The translations under genes and the position numbers were made by a program. 61,181 bases of DNA from Pseudomonadota bacterium (lineage in GTDB: Bacteria > Pseudomonadota > Gammaproteobacteria > Acidiferrobacterales > Acidiferrobacteraceae): NCBI GenBank assembly GCA_021816625.1, contig JAKAXM010000015.1, forward strand, positions 1 through 61,181, in the 5' to 3' direction. Under the pieces are notes generated by a model. It was not told the DNA's origin and ran no database searches. It worked only from the letters and a program-made list of their open reading frames with translations. How positions within the stretch are numbered: the stretch's first letter is position 1; every line of letters starts with the position of its first letter. Positions 46,817-57,233 of this stretch are shown one piece after another.

Positions 46817-47711
46817 CGCCGGCCTCCTTCATTAGGCAATCATGATAAGCCTGGGCGGCCCCCAGGCGGGCCTCAAGACCCGCCCAATCGCCCTCATCGA
46901 GCGCCCGGCCGTAAGCGGCCAGCATGGTGCCGTAGGCCCGCAAGGCGGGGGCCAGAAAGGCGGCGTTGGCCGCGAAGATGTCCCGCCAGATGACAGGGTC
47001 GCTCCCCGCGATCCGCAGGAAATCGCGCAAGCCAGTGCCGACAAAAGGCGCCAGCGCAGGCCCGGTACCCGGCTGCGCCAGATGCTCCGCACAGGCAAAG
47101 GCCAAGAGGTGCGGGAGATGACTCGTCTGCGCGAGCGCCCGGTCATGTTCGTCAGGCGATGTCACGATGACGCGCGCACCGACGGCCTCCCAGAGGGCGC
47201 GCACGAGGTCTTGCGCCGCGGCCTCTAGTCCCGGAAAGGGGGTAAGAACCACGGTACGGCCGCGAAAAAGGTCAACGCGGGCCGCGCCGGGCCCGGTGCG
47301 TTCGGCCCCCGCGATAGGGTGTCCCGGGACACAGCGCGTAAGCCCCAGATCCTCCGCGGCCCGCGCCACCGGCCCCTTGACGCTGCCGAGGTCAGTAATC
47401 ACCGTGGCGGGGCGCACGTAGGCCTTGAGTTGGGCGAGCAGATCGGGGAGCGGACCCACTGGCGTTGCCAACACCACGATATCGGCATCCGCCGCCTCCC
47501 GCAGACTGCTTACCCCTTGATCGATCAGGCCATGATCGCGGGCATGCCGCAAGGCCGCGGGGTTTTCGTCACAGCCTCTCACATGCGACACGAAACCCGC
47601 GGCCTTGAGCGCCGCAGCGAGCGATGCGCCCATGAGTCCCACGCCGACCACAGACAGCCGTGGCGCCCCCGCCGTAGGCGCCTGCGGGCGGGCGGCCGCC
47701 TTAGGAGGCAC
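46803..47711 (-). CDS. tyrA: Prephenate dehydrogenase
   Basis: A 302-residue NAD(P)-dependent enzyme of tyrosine synthesis with the Rossmann motif VVGVGLMGASLAAAL and the conserved LGLTRCVPGHPIAG region. The frame is open to 47987, but the first 92 residues lie inside hisC; the GTG at 47711 has AGGGAA 6 nt upstream and overlaps the hisC end by 11 bp. No chorismate mutase domain is attached; the mutase is supplied by pheA. Confidence 0.92.
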   Translation of the reverse strand: MPPKAAARPQAPTAGAPRLSVVGVGLMGASLAAALKAAGFVSHVRGCDENPAALRHARDHGLIDQGVSSLREAADADIVVLATPVGPLPDLLAQLKAYVRPATVITDLGSVKGPVARAAEDLGLTRCVPGHPIAGAERTGPGAARVDLFRGRTVVLTPFPGLEAAAQDLVRALWEAVGARVIVTSPDEHDRALAQTSHLPHLLAFACAEHLAQPGTGPALAPFVGTGLRDFLRIAGSDPVIWRDIFAANAAFLAPALRAYGTMLAAYGRALDEGDWAGLEARLGAAQAYHDCLMKEAGDGNR

Positions 47712-48813
47712 GACGGTTCCCTGTGAGCTCGGCAAGCGCGCGCACGAGGCGCTGGTTTTCCTCGGGACGCCCGACGGTGATGCGCAGATGGGCCGGCAAG
47801 GCATAGGGGGCAAGCGGCCGCACGATGACGCCCTGGCGCAAGAGCCCCTGATAGAGCCCGGCGGCATCGCCCACCTCGACACACAGAAAGTTGCCGACCG
47901 AGGGCAGTACTGCAAGCCCAAGGGCCGCAATCGCCTCCCGCAAGGCCGCGCGTTCGTCTCGGTTAACGGCCACCATACGCGCCACATAGGCCGTATCCTC
48001 GAACGCCGCCACCGCCGCCGCCTGGGCCACGGCGTTCACGTTAAAGGGTTGGCGCAAGCGGTTCATGAGCTCGGCTAGGCGCTCATCGGACACCGCATAG
48101 CCGACCCGCAGGGCCGCCAGACCATGGACCTTCGAAAAGGTCCGCACAACAATGAGATTCGGGTATTCGGCGAGCCAGGCGCAACCATCCGGATAGCCGT
48201 CCTCGGTCACGTATTCGAAATAGGCCTCGTCTAGGACGACGATCGTCGTCTGCGGCACGCGTGCGAGAAAACCCGCGAGCGCGTCGCGATCGAACCAGGT
48301 ACCGGTGGGGTTGTTGGGATTGGCGAGATACACCATGCGCACAGCCGGACTCACGGCTGCGGCCATGGCCTCGAGGTCATGGCCGTAATCGCGCGCGGGT
48401 ACCATCACTACCTGAGCGCCGATCCCGCGTACGCTGATGGGATAGGCCGCAAAGGCGTATTGATCGCAGACTGCGGTCTCGGCGGGGCTCAGGAAGGTCC
48501 GCGCGATGAGCTCTAGGACATCGTTCGAGCCATTGCCAAGGGTGATCTGACGCTCGGAGACCCGCAGATGCCGCGCCAGCGCGCGCTTTAACGCAAAACC
48601 CCCGCCGTCAGGATAACGGGCGAGCTGCCCAAGGGCATGGGCCGCGGCCTCCTGGGCCTTGGGCCCGGGGCCATAAGGGTTCTCGTTCGAGGCGAGCTTG
48701 ATCGCCCCGGTCACACCCAGCTCCCGCTCCAACTCCTCTATGGGCTTGCCGGGCTGGTAGGGAACGAGCCCGCGGACACCGGGGATGGCCAAGATCAGGG
48801 GATCACACGTCAT
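47701..48813 (-). CDS. hisC: Histidinol-phosphate aminotransferase
   Basis: A 370-residue PLP enzyme (LASNENPYGPGPKA, LANPNNPTG, catalytic Lys in RTFSKVHGLAALRVGY). In this gene neighbourhood the enzyme often acts also as aromatic aminotransferase for phenylalanine and tyrosine. The ATG at 48813 starts MTCDPLILAIPGV; the longer frame enters pheA. The gap after pheA is 40 bp. Confidence 0.92.
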   Translation of the reverse strand: MTCDPLILAIPGVRGLVPYQPGKPIEELERELGVTGAIKLASNENPYGPGPKAQEAAAHALGQLARYPDGGGFALKRALARHLRVSERQITLGNGSNDVLELIARTFLSPAETAVCDQYAFAAYPISVRGIGAQVVMVPARDYGHDLEAMAAAVSPAVRMVYLANPNNPTGTWFDRDALAGFLARVPQTTIVVLDEAYFEYVTEDGYPDGCAWLAEYPNLIVVRTFSKVHGLAALRVGYAVSDERLAELMNRLRQPFNVNAVAQAAAVAAFEDTAYVARMVAVNRDERAALREAIAALGLAVLPSVGNFLCVEVGDAAGLYQGLLRQGVIVRPLAPYALPAHLRITVGRPEENQRLVRALAELTGNRRAS

Positions 48814-48853
48814 GGGAAATGACTCTCTGCATGGTTGGACGCAACATCCCGGG

Positions 48854-49951
48854 TTACACCGCTTGAGGGTAGGATCCCAAACGGCGCACGATACGGCCGG
48901 CACCGTCGAGTTCGGCCAGGGCCTCGGCTATCGCACTGTCCCGCTCGTGACCGGCGATGTCGACAAAAAACACGTACTCCCACAGGGCCCGCCGGGCCGG
49001 GCGCGATTCTATGCGCAACAGACTGATGCCGCGGCGCGCAAAGGGCTCGAGCAGCGCGTGCAGAGAGCCTGCAGTGTGGGGCGCGGCGAGCAAGAGACTC
49101 GTCTTGTCCTGCCCGCTCGCCGCCACTCCCTGACGGCCGATCACGAAAAAGCGCGTCGCATTGTCGGGCGCGTCCTCGATGTTGGCAACCAGGATCGGCA
49201 CATCCCAGTGCATGCCTGCCTCGCGGGAAGCGATGGCGGCCAGCGTCGGCTCCGCGGCCGCACGCCGGGCGGCCTCGGCATTATTCGAAACGGCGAGCTC
49301 CTCGCAGTGCGGCAAATGCCGGGCGAGCCACGCGCGGCATTGCGCCAGGGCCTGCGGATGGGCGGCCACCTGTTTTATCTGATCTAGCCCGGCGGCCCGG
49401 CTGAGGAGCTGGTGATGGACGCGCAGCACCACCTCCCCCACAATGACGAGCGGGGAGTGCATCAGCAGGTCATGGGTGTGATTCACTATGCCCTCCGCCG
49501 AGTTCTCGGCGGGCACCACCCCGAAATCCGCGACCTTGGCGCTCACAGCGCGGAACACCTCGGCTATGGTGGCCAACGGGACGGCATCCGCGGCCCCTCC
49601 AAAGTGCTTGCGTAAGGCCCCCTCGGTGAAACTCCCCTCCGGCCCAAAATAGGCGACCTTGAGCCGGTGCTCGAGGGCAAGGCAAGCCCCCATGATCTCG
49701 CGGAAGATCCGCAGGACGTCTTCCTCGGCGAGCGGCCCCCGATGGCGCGCACGCACGGCGGCCAACACCTGCCGCTCCCGTTCCGGCCGATAGAAGACCG
49801 GGTCTTGGCCGTCCGCCTGCTTGATGCGCGCAATCGCCTGGGCATGCCCGGCGCGCTCGGCCAACAGGGCCTGGAGTTGTTCATCGAGCGCATCGATCTG
49901 GGCCCGGTGCTCACGCAGCTGCCCTTCCAGATCATCGGGGGAATGTGTCAT
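48854..49951 (-). CDS. pheA: Bifunctional chorismate mutase / prephenate dehydratase
   Basis: A 365-residue protein: an AroQ chorismate mutase at residues about 8-90 (IDALDEQLQALLAERA), a prephenate dehydratase (VAYFGPEGSFTEGA) and a C-terminal ACT domain with the phenylalanine-binding ESRPARRALWEYVFF motif. It commits chorismate to phenylalanine and is fed-back inhibited in the family. It begins 7 bp after serA. Confidence 0.95.
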   Translation of the reverse strand: MTHSPDDLEGQLREHRAQIDALDEQLQALLAERAGHAQAIARIKQADGQDPVFYRPERERQVLAAVRARHRGPLAEEDVLRIFREIMGACLALEHRLKVAYFGPEGSFTEGALRKHFGGAADAVPLATIAEVFRAVSAKVADFGVVPAENSAEGIVNHTHDLLMHSPLVIVGEVVLRVHHQLLSRAAGLDQIKQVAAHPQALAQCRAWLARHLPHCEELAVSNNAEAARRAAAEPTLAAIASREAGMHWDVPILVANIEDAPDNATRFFVIGRQGVAASGQDKTSLLLAAPHTAGSLHALLEPFARRGISLLRIESRPARRALWEYVFFVDIAGHERDSAIAEALAELDGAGRIVRRLGSYPQAV

Positions 49952-49958
49952 AGCGTTT

Positions 49959-51128
49959 TTAGGCCACGATACGCCGCACGGACATCACCCCCGGGATGGC
50001 CGCGATGCGCTCATACACGGGATCGGGGAGCGGACTATCGAGATCCACGAGGGTATAAGCGAGATCACCCCGCGACTTATTCACGAGATTATGGATATTG
50101 AGTCCGGCCTCGGCCATCGCCGTCGAGATCTGACCGACCATGTTCGGCACGTTGGCGTTGGCGATCGCAAGCCGGCACACCCCCTCGCGCGCCGCCACGA
50201 CTTCCGGGAAATTCACCGCATGGCGGATGTTTCCGTTCTCCAGGAAATCGCGCAACTCATCGGCCACCATCACCGCGCAATTGTCCTCGGCCTCCTGGGT
50301 CGAGGCCCCCAGATGCGGCAGGGCCACGACCTTGGGATGATTTTTCAGATGATTGGTCGGAAAATCGCAGATATAGGCGTGCAGACGGCCGGCATCCAGG
50401 GCCTCGATTACCGCCGCGTCATCCACCACACCCTCCCGGGCAAAATTCAGCACGGTCGCCGACGGCTTGAGCAGACCCACGGTCTGGCCATTGATCATGT
50501 GGCGGGTCGCTTCCACGAGCGGCACATGAAAGGTCACGAAATCGGCGCTGCGCAGCAATTCGGCGAGACTACCCGCCTTACTCACCTCCGCCGACAGCTG
50601 CCAGGCCCCTTCCACCGTAATCTCGGGATCAAAGCCCACGACCTTCATGCCCAAGAGCAGCCCTACGTGCGCGACCATGCGGCCGATCGCACCCAGACCC
50701 ACGACCCCCAAGGTCCGCCCCGGCAACTCAAAGCCGGCATAGGCCTTCTTACCGGCCTCCACGGCCCGGCTAATGTCCGCATCCGAGCCCGTAAGACCGC
50801 CCGCGAAGGCGTAGGCGCCGCACAGATTGCGCGCGGCCAGCAAAAGCCCCGCGACGACGAGTTCCTTGACGGCGTTCGCGTTGGCCCCCGGCGCATTGAA
50901 GACCGGTATACCGCGCGCGCTCAGCTCGGCCACGGGAATATTGTTGACCCCCGCCCCGGCGCGGCCCACGGCCTTCAAGCTCGGTGGCAAAGGCATGTCG
51001 TGCATCTTGAAAGATCGCAGCATGATGGCGTCCGGGGCGACGACATCAGGCCCGACCACGAAACGCTCCCGATCGAAACGCGCAAGGCCCAGCGGCGAAA
51101 TCTGATTCAGCGTCTGGACCTTAAACAT
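49959..51128 (-). CDS. serA: D-3-phosphoglycerate dehydrogenase
   Basis: A 389-residue NAD-dependent enzyme starting serine synthesis. It has GRAGAGVNNIP, the Rossmann motif LGVVGLGAIGRMVAHVG, the catalytic His of LPHLGASTQEAE and a C-terminal ACT domain (NMVGQISTAMAEAGLNI). It shares one base with the serC stop (TGATG). Placement between serC and pheA is unusual compared with pseudomonads, which lack serA at this site. Confidence 0.94.
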   Translation of the reverse strand: MFKVQTLNQISPLGLARFDRERFVVGPDVVAPDAIMLRSFKMHDMPLPPSLKAVGRAGAGVNNIPVAELSARGIPVFNAPGANANAVKELVVAGLLLAARNLCGAYAFAGGLTGSDADISRAVEAGKKAYAGFELPGRTLGVVGLGAIGRMVAHVGLLLGMKVVGFDPEITVEGAWQLSAEVSKAGSLAELLRSADFVTFHVPLVEATRHMINGQTVGLLKPSATVLNFAREGVVDDAAVIEALDAGRLHAYICDFPTNHLKNHPKVVALPHLGASTQEAEDNCAVMVADELRDFLENGNIRHAVNFPEVVAAREGVCRLAIANANVPNMVGQISTAMAEAGLNIHNLVNKSRGDLAYTLVDLDSPLPDPVYERIAAIPGVMSVRRIVA

Positions 51129-52213
51129 CAGCCGTGTCTCCGCGCGAATTCGCGCATGAATTCGGTGAGCGCCACCACGCCCTCCTCGGGCATGGCGTTA
51201 TAGATGCTCGCGCGCATGCCACCCACCGAACGGTGCCCCTTCAACTGCAAGAGACCCGCGGCCTTGGCCTCCTTCAGGAAGGGCTCATCGAGACGCGCAT
51301 CGCGCAAGGTAAACGGCACGTTCATCCAGGACCGGCATGCCTTGGCCACCGGACAGACATAAAACCCGCCCGAACCTTCGATAGTCCCGTACAAGAGACC
51401 GGCCTTGCGCTCGTTGCGCTGTGCCATCCCCGCAAGTCCACCCTGCCCTTTTAGCCAATCGAACACCAGTCCCGCCATATAGATCGGAAAGGTCGGCGGG
51501 GTGTTGTACATGGAATCGTTTGCGGCATGGATCGCGTAATCAAGCATGATGGGCATGCCCGGCAAAGGCTTGCCCAGCAGATCCTCGCGCACGATAACGA
51601 CTGTCAAACCCGACGGACCGATGTTCTTTTGGGCACCGGCATAGATAAGCCCAAAGCGCGTGACGTCGAGCGGCCGCGACAAGATCGTAGACGACATGTC
51701 GGCCACCAGCGGCACGCGGCCCACGTCAGGAACGAAGGGGAATTCGACACCCCCTATCGTCTCATTGGGCGTGTAGTGCACATAAGCGGCACTCGGGTCG
51801 AGCCGCCAGGTGTCGGGCGACGGGATGTCGGTAAATCCGGAGGCCTCGCCGCTTGCCGCGATATTGACCTCGCCAAAGCGCCGGGCCTCGGCAATCGCCT
51901 TTTTGGACCACTCCCCGGTATGGATATAGTCGGCGCGGTTCTTGCCGCGCAAGAGGTTGATCGGCACCATCGCAAACTGCAAAGACGCCCCGCCCTGCAA
52001 GAACAGGACCTTATAGGTAGCGGGTATACCCAAAAGCTCGCGCAGGGTTGCCTCGGCATGGGCTGCGATCTCCAGGAACTCTTTGCCCCGGTGACTCATT
52101 TCCATCACCGACATGCCGCTTGCGCGCCATTGGACGAGCTCCTCCTGGGCCTTGCGTAACACCGGCTCGGGCATAACGGCAGGCCCTGCACCAAAATTAA
52201 AGATCCGCGTCAT
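51128..52213 (-). CDS. serC: Phosphoserine aminotransferase
   Basis: A 361-residue PLP enzyme ([34 protein letters not shown] Lys in [13 protein letters not shown]). It makes phosphoserine and can also serve pyridoxal phosphate synthesis. The ATG at 52213 overlaps the end of gyrA by 17 bp; the longer frame is discarded. With serA next door it completes two steps of serine synthesis. Confidence 0.95.
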   Translation of the reverse strand: MTRIFNFGAGPAVMPEPVLRKAQEELVQWRASGMSVMEMSHRGKEFLEIAAHAEATLRELLGIPATYKVLFLQGGASLQFAMVPINLLRGKNRADYIHTGEWSKKAIAEARRFGEVNIAASGEASGFTDIPSPDTWRLDPSAAYVHYTPNETIGGVEFPFVPDVGRVPLVADMSSTILSRPLDVTRFGLIYAGAQKNIGPSGLTVVIVREDLLGKPLPGMPIMLDYAIHAANDSMYNTPPTFPIYMAGLVFDWLKGQGGLAGMAQRNERKAGLLYGTIEGSGGFYVCPVAKACRSWMNVPFTLRDARLDEPFLKEAKAAGLLQLKGHRSVGGMRASIYNAMPEEGVVALTEFMREFARRHG

Positions 52214-54806
52214 GCTCACCACCCGCGTCAGTTGTCTCTGTACTGGCCTCCGGCTCGCTTGCCGCGAGCAATGAGGCCTCCTCGATCTTCTCCAAGCCCA
52301 CCAGGCGCTCGTCGCCATTCAAACCCATCAAGCGGACCCCTTGCGTATTGCGGCTTTGCAGGGAGATCTCGCGTGCCGGGATCCGGATCAGACTGCCGGC
52401 ATCGGTGATCATCATGACCTCATCTTCGTCGCCGGCCGACACGGCCCCTATGATCTTGCCATTGCGTTCCGTGACCTGCATGGAGATCACCCCTTGTCCG
52501 CCGCGGTTGTGGCGGGGGAATTCCGCAAACGACGTCCGCTTGCCATAGCCGTTCTCGCTTGCAATGAGCACGGCCTGTTGCGCCGCGGCCGGATCTGCGA
52601 TCATGAGCGCCACGACCCGTTGGCCATCGCGCAGATTGACACCGCGCACCCCGCGCGCACCGCGGCCCATGGATCGCACGTCGGTTTCATGAAAACGGAT
52701 CGCCTTGCCGGCATCGGTGAAGAGCAGAATATCACTCTTGCCGCCTGCGATGCCCGCACCCACCAGGACATCGCCTGCGACCAGATCGATGGCCGCAATG
52801 CCGCTCGTCCGGGGCCGCGAGAAATCGGCAAGCGGCGTCTTTTTGACGGTACCATCGGAGGTCGCCATAAAGACACACTTACCCTCCTCGAACGCCGCCA
52901 GCGGCAGGATCGCCGTCAGCTTTTCACCCTCGCTTAGGGGCAGGAAGTTGACAATGGGCCGGCCTTGGGCCCCATGACTCGTCTGGGGCAGGTCATAGAC
53001 CTTGAGCCAATAGGCCTTGCCGCGATTGGAGAAACACAGGATGGTGTCGTGGGTATTGGCGACCACGAGCCGGTCGACGAAATCTTCTTCGCGCATACGG
53101 CCAAAGCTGCGGCCCTTGCCGCCGCGCCGCTGGGCCCGGTAATCCGCGAGCGGCTGGCACTTGATGTAGCCGGCATGCGACAAGGTGACGACCACGGTCT
53201 CTTGCGCGATCAGGTCCTCGCGGCTCAAATCGAGCCGACCGGCGAGGATCTCGGTGCGCCGGCCGTCGCCGTACTGGGCCTTGATCGCCGCGAGCTCCTC
53301 GGAAATCACCTCGAGCAGACGCGTGTCGCTGCGTAAGATCTCGGATAACCACTCGATTTTGCCCAGGATCTCTTGATATTCGGCATGGATCTTCTCCTGC
53401 TCGAGACCTGTCAAACGATGCAGCCGCAGGTCCAGGATCGCCTGCGCCTGGGTCTCGGTCAAACGATAGGCGCCATCCACGAGCCCCACCCCGGGCGGCA
53501 GGCCTTCGAGACGCGAATAACTCCCCGCGGTACTCAGAAGACCGGCCACGAGCCGCGCCGACCAAGACCGCTCGAGGAGCCCGTGCCGAGCGGCGGCCGG
53601 ATCGGCCGCACCCTTGATCACGGCGATGATGGCGTCGATGTTTTCCAGGGCCACCGCCAGACCTTCGAGGATATGGGCCCGCTCGCGGGACTTGCGCAGT
53701 TCATAGAGGGTCCGCCGCGTCACCACCTCACGGCGGTGGCTCAGGAAGGCCTTCAGGATCTGCGGCAAGGTGAGCAGCTTTGGCTGCCCGTCCTCGAGCG
53801 CCACCATATTGATACCGAACACGGTCTGCAGGGCCGTCTGCTGATATAAATTGTTCAGGATGACTTCCGCATTCTCGCCGCGCTTTAGCTCGATGACCAT
53901 GCGCATGCCCGATTTGTCGGACTCATCGCGCAACTCCGCGATACCGTCTATGCGCCCTTCCTTGACCAGTTCCGCGATCTTCTCCAAGAGTCGGGCCTTA
54001 TTGACCTGGTAGGGGAGCTCGGTGACGATCAGGGCCTGACGATGGCCGGGCCGCTCCTCCTCGATCTCGACCCGGGAGCGTACGTAGATCTTGCCGCGCC
54101 CGGTCGCGTAGGCCTCGCGAATACCGGCGTTGCCGTTGATGATGGCCGCCGTCGGAAAATCGGGTCCGGGAATAAAGGCCATCAAGGCCTCCACCGTGAG
54201 ATCCGGATTGGCGATCAGCGCGAGCAGGGCGTCGATCACTTCGGTGAGATTGTGCGGCGGTATATTGGTCGCCATGCCCACCGCAATCCCCGAGGAGCCG
54301 TTGACCAGGAGGTTCGGAATGCCCGTAGGCAACACCGCCGGCTCATGCTCGGAACCATCGTAGTTGGGCGTAAAGTCGACCGTCTCCTTATCGAGATCGG
54401 CAAGCAACTCGTGTGCGATCCGCGCCATGCGGATCTCTGTGTAACGCATCGCCGCTGGGGCGTCGCCATCCACGGATCCGAAGTTGCCCTGCCCGTCGAC
54501 CAAGGGGTAGCGCATGGAAAAGGTCTGAGCCATGCGCACGATCGTGTCATAGACCGCGGTATCGCCATGGGGGTGGTACTTACCGATGACGTCACCGACC
54601 ACGCGCGCCGACTTCTTGTAGGGCCGGTTCCATTCATTGCCGAGTTCGCGCATCGCAAACAGCACGCGCCGATGAACGGGCTTTAGGCCGTCGCGTACAT
54701 CGGGTAGGGCGCGCCCTACGATCACGCTCATCGCGTAATCGAGGTAGGACTGGCGCATCTCCTCTTCGAGATTGACAGGGATAGTTTCTTTGGCGAATTG
54801 ATCCAT
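52197..54806 (-). CDS. gyrA: DNA gyrase subunit A
   Basis: An 869-residue type IIA topoisomerase subunit. The catalytic Tyr lies in [11 protein letters not shown], the breakage region has [19 protein letters not shown] (Thr at the E. coli Ser83 position, a common natural state, and Asp at 87), and the C-terminal pinwheel carries the GyrA box QRRGGKG. The Shine-Dalgarno before the ATG is weak. It heads the long minus-strand run of amino acid and translation genes. Confidence 0.96.
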   Translation of the reverse strand: MDQFAKETIPVNLEEEMRQSYLDYAMSVIVGRALPDVRDGLKPVHRRVLFAMRELGNEWNRPYKKSARVVGDVIGKYHPHGDTAVYDTIVRMAQTFSMRYPLVDGQGNFGSVDGDAPAAMRYTEIRMARIAHELLADLDKETVDFTPNYDGSEHEPAVLPTGIPNLLVNGSSGIAVGMATNIPPHNLTEVIDALLALIANPDLTVEALMAFIPGPDFPTAAIINGNAGIREAYATGRGKIYVRSRVEIEEERPGHRQALIVTELPYQVNKARLLEKIAELVKEGRIDGIAELRDESDKSGMRMVIELKRGENAEVILNNLYQQTALQTVFGINMVALEDGQPKLLTLPQILKAFLSHRREVVTRRTLYELRKSRERAHILEGLAVALENIDAIIAVIKGAADPAAARHGLLERSWSARLVAGLLSTAGSYSRLEGLPPGVGLVDGAYRLTETQAQAILDLRLHRLTGLEQEKIHAEYQEILGKIEWLSEILRSDTRLLEVISEELAAIKAQYGDGRRTEILAGRLDLSREDLIAQETVVVTLSHAGYIKCQPLADYRAQRRGGKGRSFGRMREEDFVDRLVVANTHDTILCFSNRGKAYWLKVYDLPQTSHGAQGRPIVNFLPLSEGEKLTAILPLAAFEEGKCVFMATSDGTVKKTPLADFSRPRTSGIAAIDLVAGDVLVGAGIAGGKSDILLFTDAGKAIRFHETDVRSMGRGARGVRGVNLRDGQRVVALMIADPAAAQQAVLIASENGYGKRTSFAEFPRHNRGGQGVISMQVTERNGKIIGAVSAGDEDEVMMITDAGSLIRIPAREISLQSRNTQGVRLMGLNGDERLVGLEKIEEASLLAASEPEASTETTDAGGEHDADL

Positions 54807-55110
54807 CGGATTTAGGCCGTCTGCGGGCCGCTTTGCCTCTGTGGGGCGCTCAAAATAGTCAGGGAGGATACCATAGGGCCGCCCTCAACCCCAAGGCGCA
54901 CGGAAGCGGCCAGACCGGCGATGGTAGTGCCCGGAGCCGGGGTGCCCCGCGTGTACCCGCGGGCCCTACCCGGGCCCCCAGGACCCCGCCAACGGGTCGC
55001 GTTCGGCCGTCCCCGGGGCGCAGACCCAAGCCATTTTACGGAGACGTCCGGGCGGTGTGGGCCGCTGGATCGCCGCACCAGCCGGGGTGCAAGCCGCCCC
55101 TAAAGGGTCG
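54807..55110. other. Noncoding gyrA upstream region with strong GC hairpins
   Basis: No gene is visible. A perfect inverted repeat CCCGCG-TGTACC-CGCGGG (54946-54963) runs into two GGGCCC copies (54961-54966, 54972-54977). Read on the minus strand this lies 140-170 bp before the gyrA start and could be a structured leader or a boundary; no T-run makes it a normal terminator. A gyrA promoter should be here but no clear boxes were found. Confidence 0.45.
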
Positions 55111-55413
55111 TTAGCGAACGGGACGCCACCACAGCGGCTTACGCCAGCGGCGCAGGGTTGCAAGCCGCCAGTGCATGTAAAAACGAGCCAGCACCGACGC
55201 CTTGCGGCTCATGAGCAGCGCCTGCACACGCGCCCGCATATCGGCAAGCCCCATGTCGTTTATAAACGACTCACCATCATGGCAGTAGCTGCAATAGGGA
55301 CTTCCCGCCTTGTGCTTCTTGTCATAGATGACCGGCATCCCGCAGCTCTGGCAACGCGAGCGCTCCGCCAACCACTGTTTCTTCAGGGCCCTGGCCCAAT
55401 CTTTTACAGTCAT
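55111..55413 (-). CDS. Putative zinc-ribbon protein
   Basis: A 100-residue basic protein starting MTVKDWARALKKQW. It carries a zinc-ribbon CQSCGMPV near residues 21-28 and CSYCHDGE about 20 residues later, the pattern of the putative zinc-ribbon domain family found in small bacterial proteins. The C-terminal 40 residues are rich in Arg and Trp. GAGGA precedes the ATG at 55413; the longer frame to 55524 has no support. It is isolated between gyrA and an MFS gene; the function is unknown. Confidence 0.7.
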   Translation of the reverse strand: MTVKDWARALKKQWLAERSRCQSCGMPVIYDKKHKAGSPYCSYCHDGESFINDMGLADMRARVQALLMSRKASVLARFYMHWRLATLRRWRKPLWWRPVR

Positions 55414-55859
55414 ACATTCCTCGCAAGGGAACCCACAAGCTCCGTCGCAAAACGCGTGGCGTTTAAACCCGCCCGCTTGCCGGTAAGCTCCGGCCGGTAC
55501 GAGCGCGGCCTTAAGGCGGCGCAATGGGAGCTGGGGGCCAGGCGGCAGCGTATGCCCAAGGCCCCTGGCCGGGCCCCTTCTGTGCGGGCGGCGCTATCAC
55601 GCCCGTCCCGCGCCGCCCCGCGACGGCAGTTGCACTAACCATCCCGACCTGCGCACCCCCAGAGCGGCGCGCAGGAGGTCTGGCGCCGGCATAGGATAGC
55701 AGTCCAGGCCGCGCCGGAACCAGCCGGACCTGTCGTTCGCAGGGGCGAGCCGCGCCCAGCGCGGGGGCGCACGGCCCCTGGAAATTAGATAGACTTTAAG
55801 GCCGGCACCCGAACGGCCGCCAGGATGCGAGCCAGGCGGAGTGCCAGACGGGGGGGCAA
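55414..55859. other. 446-bp gap between divergent zinc-ribbon and MFS genes
   Basis: Frames here lack plausible starts or homology. The only low-GC island, AAATTAGATAGACTTTAAGG at 55781-55800, may hold the promoter of the MFS gene, giving a leader of about 60 nt, but the boxes are poor. Confidence 0.5.
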
Positions 55860-57233
55860 GTGGCGGACAACGATAAAGGGACCATCGGCACCAGGCCGCC
55901 GGAGGCGGGCGGCCGGGCGGGGGCCACGGGGCTTGCGCGTCAAGCGGTACGGGCCGCGGCGCTTGGGATGTTTCTTGATGGTTTCGACCTTAGCATCATG
56001 GCCATCGCCCTCCTCCCTTTGCGTCAGGCCTTTCACCTCGATGCGGCCAGCACGGGGGCCCTCATGGCGTCGGCCTTGATCGGTTCTTTGTTCGGGGGAC
56101 TCCTGGGCGGCATCCTCGTCGATCGCTTTGGACGCAAAGCCCTGCTCCTCCCCAATGTCGCCCTGTATGCCCTCGGGGCGATCGTGAGCGCCATGAGCCC
56201 GACGCTCGCCGTGCTCGGGGCCGGGCGCTTGCTCGTGGGGCTCGCCGTGGGCATGGATTACCCTCTGGTATCCACGGTCATCGCCGAATACAGCCTTAAG
56301 GACCGGCGTGGCCAAGGCTTCGCCGGCATCAATGTCGCCTGGTACCTCGGTGCGCTGGCCTCGACGCTGGTCGGACTTGCACTGCTTGCGATAGGGCCCG
56401 ATTCGTGGCGTTTCATGCTCGGCGCAGCCCTCCTGCCGGCCCTGGTGCTCCTGTGGTTACGCCAACGGATCCCAGAATCGCCCCGCTGGCTCGCCCGCCG
56501 CGGCCAGGCCGAGGCAGCGCGCGCGGCCTTGGGCCGCCTCCATCCGGAGTGGGCCGCGTCAACGATCGAGGCTGCGATCACCGCCTTCACGGGTACGCGG
56601 CAGCGCTTGCCCGTCTTGCTACGCGGCGCCTGGCGGCGGCGCCTGGCGGCAAGCCTCATCCCGTGGACCTGCCTTGACATCGTGGGCCTTGGGATCGGTC
56701 TTTATTTCCCGCTCGTCCTGCGCATGCAGGGTCTGGCGGGCAACAACACAGCAGCCGCGGAGATCAATGCGGTCTTCCTACTCATCTCAACAGTGGCGAT
56801 ACTTTTCATTTACCGCCGCCTCGATACATGGGGACGAGTCCCGCTGCAGATCACGGGCTTCCTACTCATGACCGGAGGACTCCTGCTCTTTGCGCTCGGC
56901 ATCGAAACCCACGTTGCCGCCACCGTCTACGCCGGATCCGCCATCTACTCCGTAGGAACCGGCATCGGCCCCGGGGTGACTGCGATGGCCTTGTCGGTCG
57001 AGATCTTTCCGACAGAGTTGCGCGCAAGCGCGGGGGGGTTGGCGACGGCCGTCTCGCGGCTGGGCGCGGTCGGCTCGGCCGTGATCTTTCCGCGCCTCGA
57101 GGCCACTTTCGGACTCGCCACGGTCTTGCTATTCATGGCAGCGATTGCCTTGGCCGGGGTCGGGGCGACCCGTTTATGTCCCGTCGAGCCGGCCCGGCAG
57201 GACCTCGAGGACCTGGAGATGGGGGGGCATTGA
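55860..57233 (+). CDS. MFS transporter (sugar/aromatic-acid porter type)
   Basis: A 457-residue, 12-helix transporter. Signatures are DGFDLSIMAIAL in helix 1, VDRFGRKALLL between helices 2 and 3, and PESPRWLARRG after helix 6, typical of the sugar porter and aromatic acid:H+ symporter groups. The start is a GTG with a GGGGGG tract 3-4 nt upstream. The substrate is not evident. Its stop overlaps the TTG start of the next gene (TTGA). Confidence 0.88.
   Translation: MADNDKGTIGTRPPEAGGRAGATGLARQAVRAAALGMFLDGFDLSIMAIALLPLRQAFHLDAASTGALMASALIGSLFGGLLGGILVDRFGRKALLLPNVALYALGAIVSAMSPTLAVLGAGRLLVGLAVGMDYPLVSTVIAEYSLKDRRGQGFAGINVAWYLGALASTLVGLALLAIGPDSWRFMLGAALLPALVLLWLRQRIPESPRWLARRGQAEAARAALGRLHPEWAASTIEAAITAFTGTRQRLPVLLRGAWRRRLAASLIPWTCLDIVGLGIGLYFPLVLRMQGLAGNNTAAAEINAVFLLISTVAILFIYRRLDTWGRVPLQITGFLLMTGGLLLFALGIETHVAATVYAGSAIYSVGTGIGPGVTAMALSVEIFPTELRASAGGLATAVSRLGAVGSAVIFPRLEATFGLATVLLFMAAIALAGVGATRLCPVEPARQDLEDLEMGGH

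Noticed and set aside
45434-46993. 519-residue plus-strand open frame
   Set aside because: Antisense to aroA and tyrA, rich in Arg, His and Gln as expected of a GC-rich shadow.
47712-47987. N-terminal extension of tyrA
   Set aside because: It is the antisense-free second frame of hisC with low-complexity Cys/Arg/Pro content; TyrA homologues begin at the Rossmann fold.
49821-51203. 460-residue plus-strand open frame
   Set aside because: Antisense to serA and pheA with no homology by eye; serA is unambiguous.
55057-55638. 193-residue plus-strand frame over the zinc-ribbon gene
   Set aside because: No ribosome-binding site, Ala/Arg/Pro-rich, and opposite a protein with clear zinc-binding cysteines.
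54807-55859. Possible tRNA genes or mobile-element remnants in the loose region
   Set aside because: No T-arm consensus, cloverleaf pairing, transposase fragment or terminal inverted repeats were found by eye.
56828-57229. 5' extension of the DUF2459 frame
   Set aside because: This part is inside the MFS gene in another frame; the TTG at 57230 with stop overlap is a better start.
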